Source of the DNA: Diospyros lotus
Lineage: Eukaryota; Streptophyta; Magnoliopsida; Ericales; Ebenaceae
Assembly: GCF_014633365.1 (NCBI RefSeq)
Contig: NC_068340.1
Coordinates: 34,608,328-34,672,327 of the forward strand
Direction of reading: 5' to 3'
Length of the DNA stretch: 64,000 bases
Below the pieces are notes generated by a model. The model saw nothing but the letters and a program-made list of their open reading frames with translations. It did no database searches and was not told where the DNA came from. The translations under genes were made by a program, and so were the position numbers. This document shows, piece after piece, positions 1 to 13,400 of the stretch (position 1 is its first letter; each line of letters begins with the position of its first letter).

Positions 1-123
1 ATTCTTACTACGAGGTGATAGACCGAACGCGTAAGCTGCCCAACATTTAATATACAATAACGATATTTTATCTTATTTTTACTTTTGTTTGAAATGATAG
101 TTGTACTCTTTAAAAGGTTTTTA

Positions 124-162
124 TATTAATTTTAATAATCACAATGATTATTAAAATTAATA
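124..162. repeat. Perfect 18-bp inverted repeat with 3-nt loop
   Basis: The arms 124-141 and 145-162 are exact reverse complements around the loop CAA. They are entirely A/T except one C/G pair next to the loop. Function is unknown; it could be a MITE terminus or fold-back remnant. Confidence 0.7.
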
Positions 163-173
163 AGAAAACGCCC

Positions 174-755
174 CATTTGTTGCAACTTAATTAAAGAAAT
201 TATAGTTTATAGTTTCTTAGATTATAGTTTCTAAAACATAGAATAAGTTATGAACTTGTTTGTTGCAGCTTCTTAGAAGTTGTAGTTAAGTAGTTGTAGT
301 GTTTGATACTATAAACTGTAAAATAACTTATTTTTATATAATTATCCATAATACCCTTAGTAGTTATAGAATGATAATTTAAAAATTAATTAGTGTATAT
401 GTATAAGTTTCAAGTGTTATAAAAAAATTAATTAAAGTATAGAGAGAGGGAAAGATGACGAGAAAGAGGAAGAGATTTGAAAATGGAAATGGCGGTGAAA
501 AAGAAAAACCCATGATTGCGTAGATAAGAGAGTAATTTTTTGCTAAAAATAAGGGTAAAATTATCATAAAAATGTAATTATTTAAGCAAAAATTGTAAAA
601 GTTGAGGTACCCAGCTTTAAAAAAGCCAGTTTTTACCTATTCTAAAAGCTAGTAAAAGCTATAAGTTAGAATTCTATAAATTAAAACAAACACTACATCC
701 CATCCTTTTTGAAGCTAAAAGTTAGAAGTTGCAACTTTTAAGTTACAACAAACAT
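174..755. mobile_element. MITE-like element with imperfect terminal inverted repeats
   Basis: The left end reads ATTTGTTGCAACTTAA and the right end reads TTAAGTTACAACAAACAT, which are inverted matches. The subterminal GTAGTGTTTG at about 298 and CAAACACTAC at about 686 are also inverted. There is no coding capacity and no clean target duplication was found, so family and exact borders are uncertain. Confidence 0.4.
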
Positions 756-1440
756 GCCAACATGTTAAACTTTTTAAAACTTTACTGTAAAATTTTTATT
801 ATTATTCTTATGGACGGATATTCTTAAATTTTGTAAAAATAGATAGAGAAAATTGGATTTTTTTAAAACGTCGTCCTTTAAATTACAAAATTATGTTCAA
901 GCTTCTTTATTTAATTTAATTAGACTTACTAATTATAAAGAAAGAACCAATGTTGCCCCACTTATCAATCTCGTATAAAAATAGAACATTAAACAATGAC
1001 ATCATATTATGTATTCAAGGTCAAACAAGTAACTGCCTGACATGGCTTTCCTACTCCTATTGCTGATTATAATATAATATGTTGGGGTTTATCACCAATG
1101 GTTTCATGCTGGGATTGAATGTTTTGAGTTGGCTGCTTCATTCATAACTTGCCCGGGATGAACAATTTGTAAAGCCATTTTTAGGTGATCATTTGAGCCA
1201 AATATATCAGTACATTCGGTTGGTGCAACTGGCATGAAATGGAGATGAGAAGAGGATTGATAGATGACACTGACAGAGCACACAGTGGGGAGAAAACTCG
1301 AGCACTGGTACGGCATTCATCACAGAAACAAACAAATACATAAAGATTTTGCATCCTGTGGGGAGAGGAAATGAGCCAATATAACTAAACAGCAGTTATA
1401 GGAAGTGTCTACGTGCAAAATTACATTTTATTCCATCTAC

Positions 1441-4400
1441 CTACATGGCAGCACTGTACTTGTACTTCAGATAAGCTTTGATGAAGGGATCCAATTCACC
1501 ATCCATTACAGAAATGATGTTCGATGTCTCGTGTGCTGTCCTTACATCTTTCACAAGTTTGTATGGATGGAAAACATAGTTTCTTATTTGTTGGCCCCAT
1601 TCTGCCTTCACCGCGTCTCCCCTGATTTGCCTAATTTCAGATGCTCGTTGCTCCTCAGCAATCACCAATAGCTTGGCCTTCAACCTGCTCAGAGCCTTGA
1701 TCTTGTTCGCTAGTTGGGATCTCTCTTCTGCATTATGGGAAAAGAACACAGCCTTCAACGCTAGAAATGAGTCCACAAACCATCAGTTCTCAATGTATGA
1801 AAGGTCCTTACTTGTCTTTTCCATAGTAAAACCCATGTTGAAAACCAAGTGTATGGGGTGTAAGTTCAGTAAAAATAGAAGTGTGGATGATGATGTAATG
1901 AGGTTTGAAGATCAAATTATTACCTAATAAAGATCAATTTAGATATCTCAGATAAATTGTTCAAATATTTTGAGGATGTTACTCCTAGAATCAAGGAAGG
2001 GATCATCCAAGTGGGAAGTGCATCTAGTATTTTATGTGATTGTACAACCCCTTAAGATCTAAAAGGAAAGTTTTATGGGACGAAAGCATGTTGTCAGTAA
2101 GCTGTCATTATAGTGTCATTTTTACCTCCCTAAGAAACAACTTCCACCATACAGCTGAAATGTTTATTCCATCCATGAATTTCAGCAGAACAATCAATAC
2201 AGGTTTATATAGCTATTTGGCATAACAATAGACCAAACATCTTATTAATATGCAAAAAGAATAAGTTAAGACTCTACCTGTGCAGCGAACAGCGATGCCC
2301 GTTGGGATATGGGTAATCCTGACAGCAGTTTCAACTTTATTTACATTCTGACCTCCTTTCCCACCTGCCCTCGAGAAACTGATTTCCAAGTCTTCTTCAG
2401 GTATCTCAGCATCAATAGATTCATCAGGAAGAAGAGGCATAACTTCAACACCAGAAAAGCTTGTCTGTGCAATTAAATGTTAAAACACAAAGCAAGCTTG
2501 AGTTAGATGAAGATCACAAGAGCAACAGAAAGAGGTTAATTCAAGATAAGGCGGCCTCTGTCATATTAGTATACTCTCACATTCTATTCCCATATGCAAC
2601 TAATTGAAGTCTTACAATATTTCCTCTAAACAAATTCAGCCTTCCATTACCACTCTTAACAAGTTTAGCATGCTAACCTTCCGTTTAACTATTTTCATAT
2701 TCATGGCATATTTATTCCTCCAACTACTTTAAAGTAACTTCATATGTTTCTCTAGCATACAAATTATTCATCCAGCTACAAGAAAGCATGAAGCCTCATC
2801 CATGTACAAGCTGTGTGGTTATCTTGAATCTCAAAATGTTTCTAATAATCTTTTCAGGAAAAACAGATTTGTTAATGCAACATAAATATAGAGGGGGTGG
2901 TTTAGTGATCATATTCAAATGGTGTGAATGGAAGAGGAGTGACATCCTCATTAGGGCATGAAGTGCACCCATTCCTAACAGATATTTCACCTCTTTGCAC
3001 ATCATACATGGGCCCACACATTATCTTTTTATATGCATCAGTGGTTTCTGGAAAACAATTTCCTCAATCTCTGTATGTATATCCATTTGTGGGTTTATAT
3101 GTTTGTATGTCATATTCAATCTAATAATGATATAAAAGAGTGTCCCCAGTGCACGAGGCTCCCTAATTTGCAAGGGTCAGGAAAGGGCCATTTTTGTATG
3201 CAACTTTCCCTTTTCTCTTTTTGCAAAATGGCCATTTTCACAACTCAAACTCGTGCCCTTTCAATTGGAAAGGAGCAGCATTAGCATTGCTCCATCCAAG
3301 TTTTGCCCTCTAGACCAGCTTGGTAATTTAAAGAATCACAGGCTCAGCGACTTACACATAAAGTTTTTGATCTTTTTTTTATTTTTCATTTGAATCTGAT
3401 TTGTGTAATTTGTCTCTATGATTCATTGAAATTTTTGGAAATTATCATTGCAATTCACAGGGGGAAAATAGTAAATTAGGGAATTTTTGGAGTGAACAAG
3501 AAGTGGATGTAACCTTACACTAGAATCACAACGAAACAGCTCGTGCAGAGTTGTCGCATGAGACTATGTTATGGGACAACTATGCCCACAGATGCCATAC
3601 TTAACCTAAAAATAAAAGTTGTCAATATAGGGACAATTGAAGGGCCAAATAACACTGCCCATTACTGGGGTTCAACGAATTCAAGGAGGGGAATTCAGAG
3701 GGGACAAAACTGTAGTTATAGGTGTTAATGGAAATGGGTACCTGCCCCAATGGGTACACGCCAATACAACCCCCCCTCCCCCCCAAAAAAAAACACAGGG
3801 TGAGTATAAATTTGTGGAAAAATTCTCAGCTATGGATGGTCGGGGAGTGGTAGGTCCACCGACCAGTAAATATTTTTAAATCATTTTCATTTTGTTCTAT
3901 ATACATTTAATTTGTTTCTTCAATCAAGACAGAATTTTTATCTAAAAAAAATCGTTAGATGTTCAGATCTCCTCCTTATTTTTAAAAACATATATATTTT
4001 TAATCATCAAGAGGTAAGTCTTGGTAACAACAATAAGGTTGCTTCTTTGTGATTTGAAGGTCATGGATTCAAGTTACTTTATCTGCTAATTTGTTTTTGC
4101 ATTATTTTATTTTTTAAAATTTTAGGAGTAATTTGGAACATAGGACATTAATATGGCGGGAAAGAACATAGTTGAGAATACAAAATAACTTTTAGGGATA
4201 AATTATTTTAAATTTTTATGAAAACTTTGTGACTAACTAGAACTGAGTTCTGGATGGTGACAACTGTAAAAGGTAGAACAACAAATGCAGAAAGCTTCAG
4301 GGCCCTAAACAAAATTATGGAGAAGCATAAACAAAATTATGGAGAAGCATTGTCTCTGGCCATTTACAAACTGGGCATTTCCATCTTTCTTGGGCCTCAA

Positions 4401-7400
4401 TCCACTATGAAAAAGGACTAGGATTATTAAATTTGAGATAACAGATCTAGTCAAGCCTGAAAAATGTCCCAACCGAATTCTAGGTATTTCCATCCCGGCA
4501 TCCCCATAATCCACTCTTGTGGTTCAACCTCCCGGTTGGATCACAAATAGAGTGCCAAAAAGAACATCTTAGACTAATCTAGCAGACTGGCCTAGAGTAA
4601 GTGAAAGCCATATTTTGGTGATCTAAGGGAAACATGGTAGGATGGTTTAAGTCATTGACAAATGGATTCCTATTCTCCTACTGCGCACAGTTTGCATGCA
4701 AGCAGCTTTAGGCACATCCCTCTTTCTTAGCTTAACAAATGAAAGTAAATCTTTGAGGATGAAAAGAATTGAGTTGAATATGCAACATTGGAAACAAATG
4801 AAAAGAGTTGGACTCTATCCAAAACATCATTATTCCAGGAGAGTTCAATAGGTGTAAGCTAACTACATAAAAATTGTAAAGTACTGCAATTTATATAGAA
4901 CTGACTTAGCCTGACTATCTTCAAAAGACCATTGATGAATTGGCCCAGTGGATCCACCTGTTACCACTTCACAATTCACCTTGAATGGAAACTTTTAGCA
5001 TATGAAGAAGTTCTTCTCAATAAACGTGTACGTATATTTTAAAGAACAACATGGGTGGCCTCTATTTTCTTGACTTCCCATTGCTCGGTTTCAAAGAAAG
5101 AAAATGGAGTTCCTTTTTAACTTGTGTGAACTTGTATCTTCAAGAACATTAATGTTTTGGATGCCCTGCTTTTCGAAGAAATTAGAAAATGGGAGAGTAG
5201 ATTTAAACATAGTGAATTACCTGCTGTAGAGAATAGGTTAACATAGTGAAGTTACCTGCCGTAGGCCCTTTGCATTGAAAGGAGATTGCCGCACAATGCG
5301 ATGCGTTCCTTTCTCTCCAGACAAATATCCATAGGCATAACGGCCTTCAATTTCAATTGTTGCTGACTTAATCCCAGCTTCTTCTCCCAAGGACTTCTCA
5401 ACCACTCTTGTTTTGTATCGTTGCTTTTCTGCCCATCTCACATACATTCTGAGAAGCATGTCAGCCCAATCCTGCACTGGAGATTATCAAACAAATTTAT
5501 ATAAAACAGACTTTGCAGCTCACCATACAGATCTAACAAATCTAGAAAAAAGTTGAATGCATTGGACCATTGTGCAAAAAGGTGAACCTAGTGCATGAGG
5601 TTCCCACATTGCAGGCTCTAGGGAAGGTCAATTGTACACAGCCTTACCCCTATTCAGCAAAGAGGCTGTTTCCTGACTTGAGCCTGTGATCTCAGGCCAC
5701 AATGGAGCAACCTTACTGTTGTGCCAAGGCTGCATAGGACCATTGTGCATGGCAGTGAAATGAACATATCCAACCAAGTAACTTTAATGAGATAATCCCA
5801 GAAGACAGGAAGAAAACAATCTCTCACTCAACATTGGTGACAGCAAAATAACTTTTATGTACAGGAAATAACCAAACGTCATTCAATTAAGTGGAACATT
5901 AGACTACCATCATTTTGAAGTAATTGATTTTAGCTAAGTAACCTATTTATATGACCTGCTAAAAGAGAGTCAAAATAATAGATTCCAGCATGAAATGCTC
6001 TTGTCCACTGTGTTAGTGTAGACAAATGAGCATGAAACTCAAATTCAACCATCCACGCAAATCACCACAAATGGGATACTAGGCCATTTGTATTGTATTG
6101 TTTTGTTTTTTGTTGTTTTTTGGGTTAGATAACACTAGCTTGCACAAGGATACCAGGCCATTTGTTCTTTAATTTTTTTGTTAGATTACACTAGCCAGTG
6201 AGCTAATTTGAGATTGTTTGAGAAACACTGTACCCATTGGAGTTAGCAGGTATGTAGAAGGGACCAGGTCATCAAGATATTCCAAGTGAATGATGCAAAA
6301 CATGGTAACTTCTTAATCTCAAAAGAGAATGAATAAAAAGAACATATTAAACTGATCAAATGTGTTTATAAGCCAGAATCTTCGGTAACATCGTACTACA
6401 TAAATTTTTTTTGACTACAATCCAGTCTGTTCAGATAAAAAATTAACTTCAGCATGAGCTTCTAGATGAATGTTTTCACCTTGAATGAGTTACTGACACA
6501 AATTGAATGAGAACAACACTGTTTAAGTGATTTCATAATTTATCAGCTGTCACAGATTCCTTCTTTAAAACAAATCCAATAGTAGGCTTAAATTGAATGC
6601 AAGGTCATTACAGTTTATGACAGTGGATGCCATCTCTTTTGCACAGGAGATATGCATTATCTATTTAAGTGTACCAAAAATTAGTAGACACTGATAGAAA
6701 AAAGAGCATAAATCATATGCTTAGGGCCAGGAATAAATATTGGATAATCTGTTCTTGACAGATGCACAAGACAGCCAGACTAGCAGACAATAGTGTTATG
6801 TATATCACCTTTGCATTTTCAGAAAGGAATATAGTCCCTTCCACGTGATTACTGATTGATTTACACCAGCAGAAAATTTTTGGCAGTTATTCAGTTAAAT
6901 ATCTAAGAAAGGTTTCTTCACAAGGCAATACCGTCAACCTACTATTGAATGAGGAAATAATCTGCTGAGGACAATGGATATTGACCCTATGTAATCTAGT
7001 AACATATACAACAAGAAAAGAAGAATTTCAATAAAGACAAATATATAACCAAAAAGAATAAGAGGAAAAACAAGTCTATTGTCACTTCTAGGTAGGAAGA
7101 ATAACAATTACCTGTGCATCAGTACCCCCTGCACCAGCTGTAATATAGATAACAGCACCTTCCTTGTCATATGGACCAGAAAGCAGTTGAGTCAACTCAA
7201 AACGATCCAATGCCTTGTTCAATTCCCTTACAATGCCGGAAGCCTCTTCAAGAAGTGTAGCATCAATGGAGTCCATCTCCTCAGTAAGGTTAACTATTGT
7301 TTCTGCATCTTCAATCTGCATGAAATATATTTGTATATTCATTTTCAACATGGAATGTCCTTTAGTACCAACCAAGGCATAAAACATCAATAAAAATTAC

Positions 7401-10400
7401 ATCTGACAAGGGAAAATATAACACCCGTAACTTTGATTAAGAATTTAAAGAAGAATAATGGTGAAGTGGAGAGTTGACCTACAGATAACTGTTGGGTTGA
7501 CTGCAGGGAGTGTTGATGAGCAGGCATGAAGAGTCAACCATCAATCAACTTTGGGTTGACTTATGGAAAGCAAGCAACTAAAACTCGTGTAAGCATCTGA
7601 CTTTAAAGTCAAATTTGGATGAGTAAATGAAGAGGTAATTGGTTGCAGTTAGTATATGTTATTACTTATTAGGCTTAATGAGAAGGTTCTAATGGCATGA
7701 AAATTATTAATTTTGTTTAAGCTTTGTGAAAGTTAGATGAAGAGCTAAATTAAGGTGATTAAGGATAATTAAATGGATTCATGTATCCTTCTACAAACTC
7801 CAGCTATTCTTCATGATTGTAGGACATTCTAGAAGGAGGTGAGTGTTAAGACCCTAGGATTTGCCTTAGGGTCTAGGAAGGAATTTGGTAAGAATTAAAA
7901 GGAGATAGGGCAGAAAGGGAGGGAAAGAACAGAATGGACAGAGTTGAGGAAGAAGAGAGAGAGACAGGAGAGAGAACTAGGAGAATTGGGAGACGGAAAA
8001 TAAGAGAATTCAAATCATTCATTAAGCTGTCTTCCTCTAACTACTCAAGCCTATTTATAGGCTTACAATTGAAGATGCTAACAACAACAACCGAAAATGC
8101 AACTAATGCAACTAATAAGGAAAACACATGACATGTATTATTAATATATCCTTGGGGTCGTGACAATCCCCACCCCTTCAAACAATTCTTGTCCCCAAGA
8201 ATTGACAGTTGTTGACCCCATTCCTCAGCCAATTCCAACCTTAACAATCTGATTTCTTCTTCCCCTTTTCTTGTGCTTATCTCGTATTCTCCTTTTCTTT
8301 TGCCTTTCCAAGTCTTTTTCTCAAAAAATAGCAGTACTAGGATTTGTTGCAACACCCAATTTGGCCATCCACCCCTTCCATATAGCTATCAGAATTAATT
8401 TCAATTGACCTGTCATACCTTCCACCGTCTCATCTCTAATAGTAGAGAGGGATTCAAACTGCTCTGCAAGCCAAAACCAGAATTGATGCAGTTGCTCTCC
8501 AACGGAAATTTGAACAAGCAAAACAGCAAGAGTCTGGTTTTCCTTGACAACAAATTCCTCTACTGTCTTCCCAACATCTGTTCCTTCCTCATCTTCAGTA
8601 GGGGTCTCTATTGGAGTATCTCTTATTTCTTGCACATATAAACTATGATTCCCACCGACATCCTTGCTCGTTCTTTCCTCCTTGCTGGATTTTTTTGTCA
8701 CAATTGGCTGGTCCAACTCCAAGTTTTCCTTAGATTCGTGTTCGACCTGATTTATAGCCATAGAGGTTCCTTCAATCTGTTGGCTGCTCTCAGTAGATTT
8801 GTTAGGCTACAACTCATTCTTTCTAAATATGGCTTCCAAGGTGCGTTCGTGATCCCTTGCTTTCTCAGCCGCTTGTTTCACAGTTGTCGGCATCATCATC
8901 TTAACCAATGATCTCAATTCGTCCTTCAGACCTCTAATGAAATTGGAGACAAGGCAGGTTGCAAGGTCAACATCAAAGACCTTAATTCTTCAAACTTATC
9001 CTGATACTCCATCACCAATCCGACCTGTTTAAGTTTGTGAAATTCGTCAATTGCTTCAGTCATTAACTTCTCTCCAAACCGGTCACCTTGGTCCCCCACA
9101 AACTCAGTCCGATTAACCTCTATTTCAGTCAGAATACTGACCTGATACATCCTAGCAAGCCGAACCAGCAATTCATCCATTCGATCCAGCTCTTGCTTGA
9201 AGTTAGTGCAACTTTTCTCCCACAATTGCACGTCACTTTCCCCAGTTTCCTCAGTTCCTCTTGAGTTGAATCCAACAAATCTCCCTATAGAGAAATGTTG
9301 AGACTGCATCATAGACATACTATTATTATGAAGCTGTTCTTTTTGGTACAAGTCCATGGCATAATCAGCATTGCCACCTTTGAATCCCAGTAAAGCTGAA
9401 AAATCTTCATTCCGTATGCTGAACTCTTGGTTTTGCTGAACAATGGGACTAACTCCAAGGCCTTGTTTACGAAGTGAACCCAATTGTCCTTGAGACCCTC
9501 CAGCAAAACTGGGATGGCTGGTTAGCTAGACATGGCTTTGAGATAATGGCCCACCAGCAGTTGGATAGGAGTTTCTTAGCATAGAAATCTCCTGTGGAGT
9601 AGCTTGTTGAAGTACAACACTGATTAGTCTGTTAGGGCCTTGAACACTTAAATTTCCAGAGCCACTGTTGGCAGCTAAATTTAGGCTAGAAGCAAGACCA
9701 GGCATAGACGATCTCCACCAGAACTCATGCTTCTCCCGATTCTTCCCCCACCTACCATATTTCCCATTGAACTGGTTATTCGAGGACCAGCATTTCCTAG
9801 AATTGGAGACAATCCAAGTCCTAGAACAGCACTACGATTACCCATTGCTGCAGCAGTTGGCAAAATGCTAGGGATAGAACCACCAACTCCATTATTGCTG
9901 CTACTAAATCTAAGGCTTCCAATAACACCAATTCCACCTCTATTTGTCATGCTTGAGTGACCATGTGAGCTTCCAATTACACCAGAAACCTCTGCCTTAG
10001 CTACTTTTAAGGCTAATAGTTCCTCTTTTAGAATGATTAATAACCTTGAAAATCAATCTTCCATCAATTGTTCTGTATAATCTTCTTAAATCTTTGATTC
10101 AGGAACAACCTCCAAAGTTCAGTTGTTGCTGAGCAGCCTCCAATAATCACCTCACAGTAGTCGCCTGGGAGAATCACCCTGATCTAGCTGCTTGGAATTC
10201 CCTTATGGACCGTTTTTTACCGCACCTTCCTTCACAGCTCGGTCACATGCAGTGACCAAGATCCAATTGCTTTGGAGCAACAGCCAAAGTTACACGCAAT
10301 GGCCACACCTTCCTTCTCGCCTCGCTCAAGGTTATGCTTTCTAGTCTCCCGAATTCAATTCCTCCAATCTGCAATTGAATTGCTAAATATCGGACTTGCT

Positions 10401-13400
10401 TACAATTGATCACTATCTACCCACGGTCAAGCAAGTTCCATGATCGCCCCAGCCAGGGCCTTCTTCTCCACCCAATCACCATCCAATGATCATTAGAATT
10501 CATGCGAATTCAATAACTCCAGTGGAGTCGCCCCCCAATCATCGTCCAATGTCTTGCTTCTAAAGCGACTTTCGCTGCGCAACTCTTCTTCCTACTTGAT
10601 CTCAGTTTGTCACTAGAAGCAATTGTCGATGGTCGTGCATGCAAATCATGATCCTCCCGTCCTGTATCAAATTCGTTGCGGATTCCAACTCACTTGGATT
10701 CTCATGGTAATCGCTTGCAGTGTTCAAAAACGCGCTAGGCGCTAGTTGGGCGCCAGGCTGGGGCCTAGCGCCTAGGGCGCCTAGGTGGGGCTTAGGCGGC
10801 GACTAGGAAAAATGGTTGTTATGGTTGTTTTTTTTTTTCCCAATGAACTGGTATTAATGTATTATAGATAACAGCAAGCTTGTTGCCACCGCAAGTAGCA
10901 ACGCAAGCTTGCTTCTTGTTGCAGCAGTAAGCTTGCGTTGGCAGCAACAAGCTTGCAGCAAGCAGCAAGTTGTTGCTACTTGCTGCAGCGAGCAGCATGC
11001 ATAGTGGAGGAAGACGAGATTGAAGGCAGAGGAAGATGGATACATACCGGCCAAGAGACAAGATCGACGGCGGCGGCGAACGATCAAGAGACGAGATCAG
11101 CGGCGAGAGAGAGACGACCCGCGATGAACGACCAGAGAGAGGAAGGGAAAGGGGAAATAGAGAAAGGGAAGGGGGAAATAGATCGCCCTAGGCCGCGCGC
11201 GACCCATGCGGTTAGGCGCCGCCTAGGCCATCTAGGCGGCGGCGTGGCCCGATTAATCGGACCTGGCGCCTAAGGTGCCAACCAGCCTTTCTTCGCCGCA
11301 GCCAGTGGCCGCCTAACGCCTAGGCCGAATTTTCGAACACTAATCGCTTGTAATCGCCCCAAGCTTGTGTCCACTTACCCAATCACCGACCTCTAATTGG
11401 AATTCTCCTCAATCTTGATTCGCTCAATCTCTGCTTCAATTCTTTAAAATTCGTTGCTCCATGAATTGCCTGGCTTGCTCGTCCTCAATTCCGAACAAAA
11501 TCACCAAAATCCTAGCTGAGCCAATCCCCTACTTCTCTTTCAGATCTGAGCCGACACTCGCTACTATCAATTTCGACAATTGAAATCCAACTGTTCGGAA
11601 ATCTCCTGAGTCATTCGGAAATCTCCTGAGCCAGCTTTGGAACTTGCTTCTACGAGTCGCCGAGCTCTGCTGATACCGCTTGTGAAATTCACATCTGGAC
11701 AAGATCACTTAAATTGCCACCTGTGAAAATTGCCACCTGTGAAAATTGCCTCTGAATAGTGATCTCAATCGTTAAAGGCTTTGCTTCCGATCGTGATAGC
11801 CTTCAAATTCTGAAAATCAACCTTCGGAATTTGTTGCACGGAATCACCTTGGTCAATGGCTAAACTTCCAGATCATAGCAGAGAATAGTAGGCTCTAATA
11901 CCAAATGTTACGACCCTAGGATTTGCCTTAGGGTCTAGGAAGGAATTTGGTAAGAATTAAAGGGAGATAGGGCAGAAAGGGAGGGAAAGAACAGAACAGA
12001 CAGAGCTAAGGAAGAAGAGAGAAAGACGGGAGAAAGACCTAGGAGAATTGGGAGATGGAAAATAAGAGAATTCAAATCATTCATTAAGTTGTCTTCCTCT
12101 AACTACTCAAGCCTATTTATAGGCTTACAATTGAAGATGCTAACAACAACAACAGAAAATACAACTAATGCAACTAATAAAGAAAACACATGACATGTAT
12201 TTACTAATATATCCTTGGGGTTCCTTGGGGTCGTGACAGTGAGCTGCCCCTTAGCTTGATGAAGCAGGTAGCTGGATGTTAACCTATGAGAGAAATACAT
12301 TGCAAAATGGCAGCCATCAGGGCTGCCACAAATCCAGGTGCTTCAGGAATTTGGATACCTATAAATAGGCCTCTGCGCCATTTGATTCTAAAGTAGAGCA
12401 ATAGAGAGAGAAGCTCTCCCCAAGGTAGAGAGAGAAGGAAATAGTGGATAGAAGAAAAGAAAAGTGAGGAAAAACTGAAGGAAGATAAGAGGTTCTGCTG
12501 GAATGAAGAAAAGGTTGCTGGAAGAAGTAAGAAGCTGAGGTAGAAAGCTCGCATTGGCTGAGGTAAGGTGCATTACATGGTTTCTCATGTGCATGTTGAA
12601 TGATTTATGCATGAAATAGTTTAATGACAGTCTAATGTGCAAATTGATGTGTTATATGGATGATACAGGAACATAATGTGGGTTTGTTGCATGGAAATGT
12701 TAAGTCTAGCATGTAATGGAGGTTCAATGCCATGAAAGGGGTGTAATGTCCCTTGTGCAATGGTAGACAATGCTGGCTAATATGAGCCTATGGTCTTGGG
12801 CCAAATAATGTGAGAATGATGCCAAGGAAAAATGAGGCTTGAACCTAAGGTGAGTGTGCACTCAAAAGTAAAATGTAACTACTCATGCCATTTGAATACC
12901 ACCATTTCAGCCTTGCCAAATGTTCATATTGGGTGAAAGTAACTTCACAAGGCATTATCAACAGGATGCCTATGAATCAATATACCAAATCAATACAAAT
13001 ATAACTGATTATGCTATGGTAAAGCCTAAAGTAAAGATATGGTCATGGATAAAGATGGCTGGAGGTGAAAAATTTACATAGCTAACCCCAAATAGTGGGA
13101 TTAACTCTTGTTTCTGTTGTCATATCTTATAGAAAAAGCCTAAACCCCTTCATAGGTTAAAGGTAAGGCCACCTTTCTTCACACACTTAGACAAGTTTCC
13201 TGAGCAAACAGCTACACAAAATATTAACTAGACAACATTATAATAAATTAAATATAATAATAACATCTTGCTTCAGCATGGGAAATGGGACAGGCGGAAC
13301 ATACAAGACTAATCTAACTTCATCAAATGCTTGTGATAACGTTGTGAATCTTGTGATCTTTACTTCAATGTATTGAGTTGAATATCATTTGATGCATCTT

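Larger units (their letters stand above)
1..1440. other. Intergenic DNA downstream of HCF109
   Basis: AT-rich sequence with no credible gene. It holds a perfect hairpin and a MITE-like repeat (listed separately). The last few hundred bases before 1441 are probably HCF109 3' UTR on the minus strand, but no clear end point is visible. Confidence 0.5.
7844..12238 (-). mobile_element. Non-autonomous LTR retroelement (TR-GAG-like) carrying a NOT2/VIP2 fragment
   Basis: The element is bounded by LTRs 7844-8165 and 11906-12238 and flanked by the perfect 5-bp duplication GTGAG at 7839-7843 and 12239-12243. It lies on the minus strand: a primer-binding site complementary to initiator tRNA-Met (TGGTATTAGAGCC) adjoins the 11906 LTR, and a purine-rich tract adjoins the 8165 end. 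The interior holds a captured piece of the CCR4-NOT subunit gene NOT2/VIP2 and a gypsy gag fragment, but no protease, reverse transcriptase or integrase. It must therefore have been mobilised in trans. The LTR copies differ by about 15 substitutions plus an 11-bp duplication, by eye. It sits in HCF109 intron 3, in the same orientation as the gene. Confidence 0.88.

Noticed and set aside
10938..11273. 111-codon frame in the GC-rich MITE
   Set aside because: Explained by purine-rich and palindromic MITE sequence between defined terminal repeats.
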